Of a DNA stretch of 64,000 bases, positions 26,679 to 36,104 are shown in pieces. How positions within the stretch are numbered: position 1 is the first letter of the stretch; each line of letters begins with the position of its first letter. Under the pieces are notes generated by a model that was not told the origin of the DNA, ran no database searches, and saw only the letters and a program-made list of their open reading frames with translations. Origin of the DNA: Castellaniella daejeonensis (GTDB lineage Bacteria > Pseudomonadota > Gammaproteobacteria > Burkholderiales > Burkholderiaceae_B); the NCBI RefSeq assembly GCF_039523555.1, contig NZ_BAAAFN010000004.1:297176-361175 (forward strand), read 5' to 3'. The position numbers and the translations under genes are program-made.

Positions 26679-29600
26679 AGACCAGGATCTGGCGCGGCCT
26701 GCGGGCTTTCGGAATCTGGGGGTTGCCGCCCATCGTGCTGGCGCTGGCGTTGGCCGTGGGCTTCGCCGTCTGGTGCGTTTCCAGCGCGGCGGGCACCCGC
26801 TGGCTGTTGCGCACGGTGGCGGGCCAGCTCGATGGCGAGGTCCATGGCGTGCGCGGTACCCTGGTCCACGGGCTCTACGTCGAGGGGCTGTCGCTTGGAC
26901 TGGCCGACGCGGACGTCCGTGTGGTCGGGCTGCACCTGAAGGCGCTCTGGCCGGAATTGCTGGACCGCCGCCTGCACATCAACGACCTGTCGGCCGTGCG
27001 CGTGGATGTGGACCTGCGCACCGCGCCGTCCGCCGCCCCCGCGCAGGATGAACCCTTCACGATGCCGGCACTGCCCCTGGGCCTGCGGGTCGACCGGCTG
27101 GCGCTGGGGGGGCTGGGCCTGCGCGTGAACGGAGAGCCGCTGCCCGTCGATCTGCTGTCGGTGTCGACCGCCCTGACCCTGGATGCCCATACGGCGACCG
27201 TGATGCTGGACCAGCTGCAGGCGGCGCACGGCGACACGCTGCTGCGGTTGCAGGGCAGCCTTGCCCTGCGCGGGCTGGCGGCGCCCTGGCCCTTCGAGCT
27301 CAACCTGCACGGCTCGGCCCAGGATCACGGCCCGCAGTCGCCGGTCTGCCTGAGGCGGCTGCTGGCGCCCGGCGACGATGCGAACGGCAGCGAACCGTCT
27401 GGAGCCGGAGACGATTGCCGGGTCGAGATCGACCTGCGCCTGGCCGGCACCCTGCAGGCCCTGAACCTGCAGGCCTCCGGACGGGGCGCGGGCATGGAAT
27501 TGCAGGCCCGGGCCGAAATCCTGCCCGGCCAATCCTTTCCGCTGGGCGCGGCGCAGGCGGACCTGCGGCTGCCGGGCGATACCCGCGTCACGCTCGACGT
27601 GCGTCCGCAGGCGCAGGAAGCGGGCGGCCTGCGGCCGATCCTTGCCCAATGGACCGTGCGCCAGCTGAGCCCCGATCCCTGGCTGCCGCCGGGCCTGGGG
27701 CCGACCTTGCTCAACCTGAAGGGCGAGCTGCGGGCGCGCCTGGACGCAGAGCAACGGCTGCAGGATCTGGGCCTGGACATGGCATTCGACGGGCCCAATC
27801 GCTGGAACGGCCACCCCCTGTCGGGGAAGATCAGGCTGGACCGCCTGTCGCGGGTGGCCGGACCGCTGTTCGATGCGCGCGCGGCGGGGCCGGCGGACTT
27901 CATGGGCCTGCGGGTGGCGGGATTGGACGTGGACCTGGCCCTGGGCCCGGATCGAATCCGTGCCGGCGGGGATGCGTCCGTGGCCGCCAGCCGCCTGACG
28001 CTGCAGGCCCGATTGCCGGCCCTGGCGGCGCTGTGGCCCGGCCTGCCGGGCGGGGCGGAACTGGATTTTGCCGTTTCCGGCCCGCTGGCCGACCACCAGG
28101 GCAGGCTGCAGGCACGCTATGCGCCGCCGGATGCCCGCGACGGTGTTCCCGGGCAGGCGCCCGCGAGCCTGGATCTGGCCTTCGGGGGCGGCTGGACGCA
28201 GGCACAGGGCTGGCGCGGCCGGTTGACCGCCTTGCGGGCCGAGCACGCCGGCCTGGTCCTCGACAGCCAGGCAGCCGTGCCCCTGGCGTTCGACGATGCG
28301 GGCGGCTGGCAGGTCGGGCAGGCGGACATCGGGCTCGCACTGGACGGCGAAACCTTGCTGCACCTGCGCCATCAGGCGTCGGCCGGTGGGCCGGGCCGCT
28401 GGGAAACGCGCGGCCGCATCGATCCCCTGACCATCACTCCGGAGCGCATAGCCCGGCTGCAGGCCTGGCTGGGCCGTGCCGGCGCGCGGCAGGGCGGCGT
28501 GCGCACCCACTTGTCCGAGCAGGCCCGGCACAGCCGGCTGGATGCGAGCCTGGACTGGAATCTGGCGTTCGATGGCGCCCTGAGCGGCGACATCCACCTG
28601 GCCCGCCAGGGCGGGGACCTGATCGTGCCCGGCGACGTGCCCATCGAGCTGGGGCTGGAGGACGCACGCCTGGACGTCGCCATCCGTCGCACCGGCGCAG
28701 GGCTGAGCCGCGCCGACGCCGATCTTCGGATCCGCACCCGCGAGATGGGCAGCGTGCGCCTGCGGGCCGATACGCCGGTCCATGCGACACCGGGGGGCGG
28801 CCTGGCCCTGCGGCCGCAGGACGAGCGCCACCTGCGCTTCGAGGCGCAGTCCGAAGACCTGGCCTGGGTGAACCTGCTGCTGGGCGGGCAAATGGAAGTC
28901 GGCGGCACGCTGCATGCCGACATCCAGGGCCGCAGCCGCCCGGATGGGCACTGGACATTGTCCGGGCCGCTGCGCGGCGACGGCCTGCGTGTGCTGATCG
29001 CCGACCAGGGCGTGCGGCTGCTGGACGGCACGCTGCAGGCGCATTTCGACGGTACCCGGTTGCTGCTGGACCACCTGCGCTTTCCGGCGGTGCGCCGGGT
29101 CGTGCCCAAGGAATGGCGCACCGCCACCTGGATCGCGGAAAATCCGGATGCCCAGGGCGGCGGCCTGGACGTGTCGGGCGCCTGGGACCTGGCGGCGGGC
29201 GATGGCCAGGCGGACATCGCCTTCCGGCGCTACCCGATCCTGCAGCGCTCGGATCGCTACGCCATGGTCAGCGGCGACATCCAGGTCCGGATGACCCTGC
29301 CGGAAATCCGCATCGGCGGCAAGATCACGGCGGACGCCGGATGGTTCGACCTGGACATGCTCAACGCCATTCCGGCGCTGGACGGCGACGTGGTGGTCCT
29401 CGCCCCGGGGCAGACCATGGAATCCCTGGCCTGCCCGGATGCGCCGGCGCAGGCCGCGGGTCCGTGCCCGGGATCGTCGCCGCCCCTGGACCTGGCGGCC
29501 AACCTGACGATCGACCTGGGGCCGCGCTTCTACCTGACCGGCTTCGGCGTGAACTCGGGCCTGGTCGGCAGCATGGATCTGCGCCTGCAGGACGGCAAAC

Positions 29601-30241
29601 TCACGGCACTGGGCCAATTGCGCACCCGCGGCGGCTCGATCGATGCCTACGGCCAGCACCTGCAGCTGCGGCGCGGCACCATCACCTTCCAGGGGGACGT
29701 GGCCAATCCGGTGCTCGACATCCAGGCCTTGCGCACCGATGTGGCGGTGCAGGCCGGGGTCCGGGTGGCCGGCACCGCGCGGCGCCCGCGCATCGACCTG
29801 ATGTCGCGCCCCGAGGTCAGCGAGACCGAAAAGCTGTCCTGGCTGCTGCTGGGGCATGGGCCCGACCAGGGCGGCGCGGACATGTCGCTGCTGTTCTCGG
29901 TGGGCAGTTCCTTCCTGTCGGGCGGCGAGCCGTTCTACAAGCGCTTCGGGCTGGACGAACTGAGCATGCGTTCGGGCGAACTGGGCAGCACCGGCAGCAT
30001 CCTGCCCGTCGAAAGCGTGGTGAGCGGCCTGGATGCGGGCGCCAGCCCCATCGAGCAGCGTTTCGTGCTGGCCGGCAAGGCCCTGACCGATGATCTGCGG
30101 CTCAGCCTGGAGCAGGCCCTGGCGCAGACCGGCACCGTGGCGCGGCTCAGCTACCGCCTGATGCGCAACCTGCGGGCCGAGGTCACCACGGGCACTGTCA
30201 GCGGCCTGGCGCTGGTCTATCGCTGGTTCTCGATGGACTGA
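26675..30241 (+). CDS. tamB: Translocation and assembly module inner-membrane protein TamB
   Basis: A protein of about 1188 residues. An N-terminal transmembrane anchor (IWGLPPIVLALALAVGFAVW) is followed by a very long beta-rich periplasmic region and the C-terminal TamB/DUF490 domain (about the last 350 residues, with TEKLSWLLLGHGPDQ and VTTGTVSGLALVYRW at the very end). It bridges the periplasm to TamA and is thought to guide outer-membrane proteins and lipids. I infer a TTG start at 26675 overlapping the tamA stop (TTGA), because no ATG gives the anchor an N-terminal position; a longer upstream frame runs deep inside tamA. Length is typical (about 1200-1300). Confidence 0.92.
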   Translation: MKTRIWRGLRAFGIWGLPPIVLALALAVGFAVWCVSSAAGTRWLLRTVAGQLDGEVHGVRGTLVHGLYVEGLSLGLADADVRVVGLHLKALWPELLDRRLHINDLSAVRVDVDLRTAPSAAPAQDEPFTMPALPLGLRVDRLALGGLGLRVNGEPLPVDLLSVSTALTLDAHTATVMLDQLQAAHGDTLLRLQGSLALRGLAAPWPFELNLHGSAQDHGPQSPVCLRRLLAPGDDANGSEPSGAGDDCRVEIDLRLAGTLQALNLQASGRGAGMELQARAEILPGQSFPLGAAQADLRLPGDTRVTLDVRPQAQEAGGLRPILAQWTVRQLSPDPWLPPGLGPTLLNLKGELRARLDAEQRLQDLGLDMAFDGPNRWNGHPLSGKIRLDRLSRVAGPLFDARAAGPADFMGLRVAGLDVDLALGPDRIRAGGDASVAASRLTLQARLPALAALWPGLPGGAELDFAVSGPLADHQGRLQARYAPPDARDGVPGQAPASLDLAFGGGWTQAQGWRGRLTALRAEHAGLVLDSQAAVPLAFDDAGGWQVGQADIGLALDGETLLHLRHQASAGGPGRWETRGRIDPLTITPERIARLQAWLGRAGARQGGVRTHLSEQARHSRLDASLDWNLAFDGALSGDIHLARQGGDLIVPGDVPIELGLEDARLDVAIRRTGAGLSRADADLRIRTREMGSVRLRADTPVHATPGGGLALRPQDERHLRFEAQSEDLAWVNLLLGGQMEVGGTLHADIQGRSRPDGHWTLSGPLRGDGLRVLIADQGVRLLDGTLQAHFDGTRLLLDHLRFPAVRRVVPKEWRTATWIAENPDAQGGGLDVSGAWDLAAGDGQADIAFRRYPILQRSDRYAMVSGDIQVRMTLPEIRIGGKITADAGWFDLDMLNAIPALDGDVVVLAPGQTMESLACPDAPAQAAGPCPGSSPPLDLAANLTIDLGPRFYLTGFGVNSGLVGSMDLRLQDGKLTALGQLRTRGGSIDAYGQHLQLRRGTITFQGDVANPVLDIQALRTDVAVQAGVRVAGTARRPRIDLMSRPEVSETEKLSWLLLGHGPDQGGADMSLLFSVGSSFLSGGEPFYKRFGLDELSMRSGELGSTGSILPVESVVSGLDAGASPIEQRFVLAGKALTDDLRLSLEQALAQTGTVARLSYRLMRNLRAEVTTGTVSGLALVYRWFSMD

Positions 30242-30310
30242 TCGCGGGCCGGGTGCGCCGCGTGCTGGTGATGTGCCTTAAAATACCGCAACTTTGAACA
30301 GAGGGCGCCC

Positions 30311-30874
30311 ATGAGCATCAAAAACGACCGCTGGATCCGGCGCGCCGCGCAGGCCGGCATGATCGAACCCTTCGAGCCCGGCCAGGTGCGCTCGGTCGAC
30401 GGCCAGCGGATCGTCAGCTACGGCACCAGCAGCTATGGCTACGACGTGCGCTGCGCCAACGAATTCAAGATCTTCACGAACATCAACTCCACCATCGTCG
30501 ACCCCAAGGCCTTCGATGAGAAGTCCTTCGTGGATTTCGTGGGCGACGTCTGCATCATTCCGCCCAATTCCTTCGCCCTGGCCCGCACGGTCGAATACTT
30601 CCGCGTCCCGCGCTCCGTGCTGACCGTGTGCCTGGGGAAAAGCACCTATGCCCGTTGCGGCATCATCGTCAACGTCACGCCGCTGGAGCCCGAATGGGAA
30701 GGCCACGTGACGCTGGAATTTTCCAACACCACCCCCCTGCCGGCAAAGATCTACGCGGGCGAGGGCTGCGCCCAGATGCTGTTCTTCGAAAGCGACGAGG
30801 TCTGCGAGACCTCCTACGCCGACCGGGGGGGCAAGTATCAGGGCCAGCAGGGGGTCACGCTGCCCCGCACCTAG
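30311..30874 (+). CDS. dcd: dCTP deaminase
   Basis: A 187-residue trimeric nucleotide hydrolase-fold protein matching Dcd end to end. SYGTSSYGYDVRCANEFKIF, GKSTYARCGIIVNVTPLEPEWEGHVT (with the catalytic Glu) and AGEGCAQMLFF are all present. It deaminates dCTP to dUTP, supplying dTMP synthesis. The C-terminal YQGQQGVTLPRT is the usual lid. ATG 30311 is 69 nt after tamB, preceded by AGAGGG. A strong terminator follows it before the decarboxylase gene. Confidence 0.95.
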   Translation: MSIKNDRWIRRAAQAGMIEPFEPGQVRSVDGQRIVSYGTSSYGYDVRCANEFKIFTNINSTIVDPKAFDEKSFVDFVGDVCIIPPNSFALARTVEYFRVPRSVLTVCLGKSTYARCGIIVNVTPLEPEWEGHVTLEFSNTTPLPAKIYAGEGCAQMLFFESDEVCETSYADRGGKYQGQQGVTLPRT

Positions 30875-30929
30875 CGTGCGCCCCGGCGGATTCTTGAATA
30901 GACGGACGACGCGAGCAGCGCACCAGCAG

Positions 30930-30966
30930 CCGGCTCCGGGCATCAGCCCGGGGCCGGGGTTTTTTG
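30930..30966 (+). terminator. Rho-independent terminator after dcd
   Basis: CCGGCTCCGGGC and GCCCGGGGCCGG pair around an ATCA loop (one mismatch), followed by GGGG and a run of six T residues ending at 30965. It separates dcd from the decarboxylase gene. Confidence 0.85.
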
Positions 30967-30985
30967 GCCCGACACGGTGAATGCC

Positions 30986-33250
30986 ATGAAATTTCGTTTC
31001 CCCATCGTCATCATCGACGAAGACTATCGCTCCGAGAATGCCTCGGGCTTCGGCATCCGCGCCCTGGCGGCCGCCATCGAGGCCGAGGGCGTCGAGGTCC
31101 TGGGGGTCACCAGCTACGGCGACCTGAGCTCCTTTGCGCAGCAGCAGAGCCGCGCCAGCGCCTTCATCCTGTCGATCGACGACGAGGAATTCGACGAGGA
31201 TTCCCCCGAAGACGTCGCCAACGCGATCAAGAACCTGCGCGCCTTCATCGGCGAACTGCGCTTTCGCAACGAAGACATCCCCATCTACCTGTACGGCGAG
31301 ACGCGCACCTCGCAGCACATCCCCAACGATATCCTGCGCGAACTGCACGGCTTCATCCACATGTTCGAGGACACGCCGGAATTCGTCGCGCGCCACATCA
31401 TCCGCGAGGCCCGAGCCTATCTGGACAGCCTGCCGCCGCCGTTCTTCCGCGAACTGCTGGAATATGCCTCCGACGGCTCCTATTCCTGGCATTGCCCCGG
31501 GCACTCGGGCGGGGTGGCCTTCCTGAAGAGCCCCGTGGGCCAGATGTTCCACCAGTTCTTCGGCGAGAACATGCTGCGCGCCGACGTCTGCAACGCGGTC
31601 GACGAACTGGGCCAGCTGCTGGACCACACCGGCCCGGTGGCCGAGTCCGAGCGCAACGCGGCGCGCATCTTCCATGCCGACCACTGCTTCTTCGTCACCA
31701 ACGGCACGTCCACGTCCAACAAGATCGTCTGGCACGCCAACGTGGCCGCGGGCGACGTGGTGGTGGTGGACCGCAACTGCCACAAGTCGATCCTGCACGC
31801 CATCACCATGACCGGCGCCATCCCGGTGTTCCTGCGCCCCACGCGCAACCACCTGGGCATCATCGGCCCGATTCCGCTGGAAGAATTCGACCCGGAAAAC
31901 ATCCGCAGGAAGATCGAGGCCAACCCCTTCGCGCGCGAGGCGGCCAACAAGCGCCCGCGCATCCTGACGCTGACGCAGAGCACCTACGACGGCGTGATCT
32001 ACAACGTCGAGATGATCAAGGAAAAGCTCGGCTCGGAAATCGACACCCTGCACTTCGACGAGGCCTGGCTGCCGCACGCGGCCTTCCACGAGTTCTACGA
32101 GGACATGCACGCCATCGGCCCCAACCGGCCGCGCAGCAAGGACACGATGATCTACGCCACGCACTCCACGCACAAGCTGCTGGCGGGCCTGTCGCAGGCT
32201 TCCCAGATCGTGGTGCAGGACTGCGAGTCGCGCCAGCTCGACCGCAACATCTTCAACGAGGCGTTCCTGATGCACACCTCGACCTCGCCGCAGTACGCCA
32301 TCATTGCGTCCTGCGACGTGGCGGCGGCCATGATGGAACCCCCCGGGGGCACAGCCCTGGTCGAGGAATCCATCCGCGAGGCCCTGGATTTCCGCCGCGC
32401 CATGCGCAAGGTCGAGTCCGAGTTCGGCAAGAACGACTGGTGGTTCAAGGTCTGGGGCCCCAACCGCCTGGTGGCCGAAGGCATCGGCAACCGCGAGGAC
32501 TGGGTCCTGGGCTCGGGCGACGAATGGCACGGTTTCGGCGACCTGGCCGAAGGCTTCAACATGCTCGACCCGATCAAGGCCACGGTGGTGACGCCGGGGC
32601 TCGATATTTCGGGCACTTTTGCCGATTCCGGCATTCCGGCGGCGCTGGTCTCGCGCTACCTGGTCGAGCACGGCGTGGTGGTGGAAAAGACCGGCCTGTA
32701 TTCCTTCTTCATCCTGTTCACCATCGGCATCACCAAGGGGCGCTGGAACACCCTGCTGACCGCCCTGCAGCAGTTCAAGGACGATTACGACCGCAACCAG
32801 CCGCTGTGGCGCGTGCTGCCCGAATTCAGCGGCGCCCACAAGCGCTACGAGCGCATGGGGCTGCGCGATCTGTGCCAGAAGATCCACGAGGCCTACCGCC
32901 ACTACGATTTCGCGCGCCTGACCACACGGGTGTATCTGAGCGACATGGTGCCGGCCATGCGCCCGGCCGACGCCTACGCGCACATGGCCCACCGCGAGGT
33001 CGAGCGCGTGCCGGTCGACCGGCTCGAGGGCCGCGTCACCGGGGTGCTGCTGACCCCCTATCCGCCGGGCATCCCGCTGCTGATTCCGGGCGAGCGCTTC
33101 AACCGCGACATCGTCGATTACCTGAAATTCACCCAGGAATTCAACCAGCAGTTCCCCGGTTTCGAGACCGACGTGCACGGGCTGGCGTACGAGACCGACG
33201 AGCAGGGCCGGCGGCACTACTACGTGGACTGCATCCGCGAAGGCGCCTGA
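30986..33250 (+). CDS. Orn/Lys/Arg decarboxylase (biodegradative, probably arginine/lysine type)
   Basis: A 754-residue protein of the large bacterial Orn/Lys/Arg decarboxylase class. A receiver-like N-terminal wing domain (FPIVIIDEDYRSENASGFGIRALAAAIEAEGVEVLG, about 1-130) is followed by the PLP domain. The Schiff-base lysine is in THSTHKLLAG at about residue 397, with TNGTSTSNKIV upstream, and the C-terminal domain ends in TYPPGIP-like LTPYPPGIPLLIPGE. It decarboxylates a basic amino acid to a diamine/agmatine, often for acid resistance; the particular substrate cannot be read. The start was placed at ATG 30986 (MKFRFPIVII); an upstream GTG at 30977 is possible. A separate terminator precedes it. 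Confidence 0.9.
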   Translation: MKFRFPIVIIDEDYRSENASGFGIRALAAAIEAEGVEVLGVTSYGDLSSFAQQQSRASAFILSIDDEEFDEDSPEDVANAIKNLRAFIGELRFRNEDIPIYLYGETRTSQHIPNDILRELHGFIHMFEDTPEFVARHIIREARAYLDSLPPPFFRELLEYASDGSYSWHCPGHSGGVAFLKSPVGQMFHQFFGENMLRADVCNAVDELGQLLDHTGPVAESERNAARIFHADHCFFVTNGTSTSNKIVWHANVAAGDVVVVDRNCHKSILHAITMTGAIPVFLRPTRNHLGIIGPIPLEEFDPENIRRKIEANPFAREAANKRPRILTLTQSTYDGVIYNVEMIKEKLGSEIDTLHFDEAWLPHAAFHEFYEDMHAIGPNRPRSKDTMIYATHSTHKLLAGLSQASQIVVQDCESRQLDRNIFNEAFLMHTSTSPQYAIIASCDVAAAMMEPPGGTALVEESIREALDFRRAMRKVESEFGKNDWWFKVWGPNRLVAEGIGNREDWVLGSGDEWHGFGDLAEGFNMLDPIKATVVTPGLDISGTFADSGIPAALVSRYLVEHGVVVEKTGLYSFFILFTIGITKGRWNTLLTALQQFKDDYDRNQPLWRVLPEFSGAHKRYERMGLRDLCQKIHEAYRHYDFARLTTRVYLSDMVPAMRPADAYAHMAHREVERVPVDRLEGRVTGVLLTPYPPGIPLLIPGERFNRDIVDYLKFTQEFNQQFPGFETDVHGLAYETDEQGRRHYYVDCIREGA

Positions 33251-33255
33251 TCTTC

Positions 33256-34518
33256 GTGGGCGAACGTTTCGATGCCGCGGTCGTGGGCGCCGGCGCCGCC
33301 GGCATGATGACGGCGGCGGTGGCGGCGCAGCGCGGCCTGCGGGTGGTGCTGGTCGACCATGCGGAACGCCTCGCCGAGAAAATCCGCATCTCCGGAGGCG
33401 GGCGCTGCAATTTCACCAACCTGGGCGCCAGCCCCACGCAGTTCCTGTCGCGCAATCCCGATTTTTGCCGCTCCGCCCTGCGGGCCTACGGGCCTGGCGA
33501 TTTCCTGGACCTGTTGCGCACGCACCGTGTGTCCTGGCACGAGAAGCACCGCGGCCAGCTGTTCTGCGACGATTCCAGCGAATCCGTCATCCGGGTCCTG
33601 CGCCGCGAATGCGAAGCGGGCGGGGTGCATTGGCGCATGCCGTGCACCGTCCGGGACGTCGGCCGGGACGCGGACGGTTTCCGGCTCGACACCGATGCCG
33701 GCCCGATCCGGGCCGCGCGCCTGGTGCTGGCGACCGGCGGCATGGCGATCCCGCAATTGGGCGCCACCGATTTCAGCCTGCGGATCGCGCGCCAGTTCGG
33801 CCTGCGCATCGTGGAACCGCGGCCGGCGCTGGTGCCGCTGACGTTCGACGCGGACCTGTGGCGGCCCTATGCCGCCCTGGCGGGCGTTTCCCTGGAAGTC
33901 CGCCTGTCGCATCAGGCTCCGGCGGCAGAAGGCGGCGGGCAGCGGGCCCGCCGGCCGGCGTGTGCCGAATTCCTGGAAGATCTGCTGTTCACCCACCGTG
34001 GCCTGTCGGGGCCGGGCATCCTGCAGATCTCCAGCCATTGGCGCCCGGGCGATCCGATCCGCATCGACCTGGCGCCCGGCCGGGACATGGGCTCCGCCCT
34101 GGTGGCCGCCAAGTCCGGCAGCCGCCAGACCGTGGCCGCCGCGCTGGCCCAGTCCTGGCCGCGGCGTCTGGCCGAGGCCTGGCTGGGTACGGCGGGCGAG
34201 ACCGGCGGCGGCGACCTGGCGGGCCTGGGCGGGCTGCGCCTGGCCGATGCGCCCGATCGCCGCCTGCGCGCCCTGGCCGAGCGCATCCACGGCTGGACGC
34301 TGTGGCCCACGGGCACCGCGGGCTACAAGAAGGCCGAGGTCATGAGCGGTGGCGTGGACACGGCGGAACTCGACCAGCGCAGCATGGAATCGCGCCGCTG
34401 CCCGGGCCTGCACGTGGTGGGCGAAGCGGTGGACGTCACCGGCTGGCTGGGTGGCTACAACTTCCAGTGGGCCTGGTCTTCGGGCGTGGCCTGCGGCCGG
34501 GCGCTGGTTGCTGGCTGA
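33256..34518 (+). CDS. FAD-dependent oxidoreductase (BaiN/HI0933 family)
   Basis: A 420-residue flavoprotein starting at GTG 33256, 6 nt after the decarboxylase stop. It has the dinucleotide-binding VVGAGAAGMMTAAVAAQRG, the family motif ISGGGRCNFTN, RLVLATGGMAIPQLG, and the C-terminal VVGEAVDVTGWLGGYNFQWAWSSGVACG. This is the BaiN/HI0933-like (YhiN) group of NAD(P)/FAD-dependent oxidoreductases, whose substrates are mostly unknown. No ATG is available near the conserved start, supporting GTG. Proximity to the decarboxylase suggests co-transcription, without an evident shared pathway. Confidence 0.82.
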   Translation: MGERFDAAVVGAGAAGMMTAAVAAQRGLRVVLVDHAERLAEKIRISGGGRCNFTNLGASPTQFLSRNPDFCRSALRAYGPGDFLDLLRTHRVSWHEKHRGQLFCDDSSESVIRVLRRECEAGGVHWRMPCTVRDVGRDADGFRLDTDAGPIRAARLVLATGGMAIPQLGATDFSLRIARQFGLRIVEPRPALVPLTFDADLWRPYAALAGVSLEVRLSHQAPAAEGGGQRARRPACAEFLEDLLFTHRGLSGPGILQISSHWRPGDPIRIDLAPGRDMGSALVAAKSGSRQTVAAALAQSWPRRLAEAWLGTAGETGGGDLAGLGGLRLADAPDRRLRALAERIHGWTLWPTGTAGYKKAEVMSGGVDTAELDQRSMESRRCPGLHVVGEAVDVTGWLGGYNFQWAWSSGVACGRALVAG

Positions 34519-34604
34519 AGCCGCGGAGCGGGCTGGGGACGATGGCGGCGGCCAGGGGCGATAGAATCGCTCGGGTATGCATCGATCGTCATCGGAGAAT
34601 GGAC

Positions 34605-35789
34605 ATGCTCAAACCCCTGGACGGTATCCGGGTGCTGGAAATGGGCCAGCTCATCGCCGGGCCGTTTGCCGCGAAGATCCTGGGCGAATTCGGCGCCGGG
34701 GTCATCAAGATCGAGCCTCCGGGCCAGGGCGACCCGCTGCGCAACTGGCGGCTGCTGCACGACGGCACCTCGGTCTGGTGGCAGGTGCAGTCGCGCAACA
34801 AGCAGTCCGTGACCATGGACCTGCGCCAGCCGGAGATCCAGGCCGTCGTGCGCCGCCTGGTGGCCGAATGCGACGTAGTGGTCGAAAACTTCAAGCCGGG
34901 CACGCTGGAATCCTGGGGGCTGGGCTGGGACCACTTGCGGGCGGTCAATCCGCGTCTGGTCATGCTGCGCGTTTCGGGCTATGGTCAGACCGGCCCCTAC
35001 CGCGACCGGCCCGGTTTCGGCGTGGTTGCCGAGGCCATGGGCGGCCTGCGGCATCTCAGCGGCGAGCCAGGCCGCACCCCGGTGCGCGTGGGCGTGTCCA
35101 TCGGCGATTCCCTGTCGGCCCTGCACGGCGTCATCGGCGTGCTGCTGGCGCTGCGCGCGCGCGACCGCGACGGCGTGGGCCAGATGGTCGACGTGGCGCT
35201 GTACGAATCGGTCTTCAACATGATGGAAAGCCTGCTGCCCGAATATGCGGTGTTCGGCGAGGTCCGCCAGCCGGCCGGCAGCAGCCTGCCCGGCATCGCG
35301 CCCAGCAACGCCTATGCCTGCCGCGACGGCTATGTGCTGATCGCCGGCAACGGCGACAGCATCTTCCGCCGCCTGATGCAGGCCATCGGCCGCGAGGATC
35401 TCGGCAGCGATCCCGACCTGGCCCACAATGCCGGCCGCGTGGCGCAGGTGGACCGCATCGATGGCGCCATCGGGGACTGGGCGGCGTCGCGCACCCAGGA
35501 CGAGGTCCTGGAAATCCTGAACGCGGCGCGCATCCCGGCCGGCCGCATCTACGACATCGCCGACATCGCCGCCGATCCGCACTACCGGGCCCGCGACATG
35601 ATCCTGGATCAGCCGCTGCCCGACGGCACGCCGTGCCAGGTGCCGGGGATCGTGCCGAAACTGTCGGCCACCCCGGGCGGCATCCGCTCGCGGGCGCCCG
35701 CCCTGGGCGAGCATACCGACGCGGTGCTGGGGCGCTTGGGCGTCGATGCGGACACGCTCGCCCGCTGGCGGAAACAGGGGTACATCTGA
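34605..35789 (+). CDS. CaiB/BaiF class III CoA-transferase
   Basis: A 394-residue class III CoA-transferase. N-terminal LDGIRVLEMGQLIAGPFAAKILGEFGAGVIKIEPP, then RNKQSVTMDL, VVENFKPGTL, and GQTGPYRDRPGF are family signatures. The conserved catalytic Asp lies in the central region after GPYR. These enzymes transfer CoA between carboxylates (formyl-CoA:oxalate, succinyl-CoA:L-malate, crotonobetainyl types); the substrate is unresolved. ATG 34605 has a GGAG at a suitable spacing; the ATG at 34599 lies too close to it. It is transcribed towards the glycine operon but is separated from it by the riboswitch. Confidence 0.88.
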   Translation: MLKPLDGIRVLEMGQLIAGPFAAKILGEFGAGVIKIEPPGQGDPLRNWRLLHDGTSVWWQVQSRNKQSVTMDLRQPEIQAVVRRLVAECDVVVENFKPGTLESWGLGWDHLRAVNPRLVMLRVSGYGQTGPYRDRPGFGVVAEAMGGLRHLSGEPGRTPVRVGVSIGDSLSALHGVIGVLLALRARDRDGVGQMVDVALYESVFNMMESLLPEYAVFGEVRQPAGSSLPGIAPSNAYACRDGYVLIAGNGDSIFRRLMQAIGREDLGSDPDLAHNAGRVAQVDRIDGAIGDWAASRTQDEVLEILNAARIPAGRIYDIADIAADPHYRARDMILDQPLPDGTPCQVPGIVPKLSATPGGIRSRAPALGEHTDAVLGRLGVDADTLARWRKQGYI

Positions 35790-35849
35790 GCGCCCGGGGG
35801 TGATTGTTGAACCCCCCCGTTTCAGAGTATGCTTCACCCTTGCTGTCAC

Positions 35850-36058
35850 CCGATGCGGGTGGGAGAGCGCCGCCCCGCGCATCGGGCGGCCGCCGAAGGC
35901 GCAATTCGCCCAGAATCGCTCAGGCACCCCGTACCATCCGCATGATGCCGTCGTTGCATCGCAGCATTCTGGAGAGACCCGCCCCCCGTTCCGGGTGCGG
36001 GCGCCGAAGGTGAAACCCCTGCAGTGCGGGGCAACTCTCAGGCAAAAGGACAGAAGGG
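35850..36058 (+). promoter_or_regulatory. Tandem glycine riboswitch upstream of gcvT
   Basis: Two copies of the glycine aptamer core are visible. Aptamer I has GGGAGAGCGCC, CCGAAGGCGCAA and GCTCAGGCACC (about 35860-35938). Aptamer II has CTGGAGAGACC, CCGAAGGTGAAACC and CTCTCAGGCAAAAGGACAG (about 35968-36056). The order GGAGAG, CCGAAG, CTCAGGCA is the recognised consensus of each aptamer. They sit directly before gcvT-gcvH-gcvP, as expected for glycine-activated expression of the cleavage system. No terminator-like T-run follows, so control probably acts at translation or by processing. Confidence 0.93.
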
Positions 36059-36104
36059 CGCTGCCGGCATCCCATGCCGCCCCTTTTCCTCGTCCGGAGT
36101 TTCC

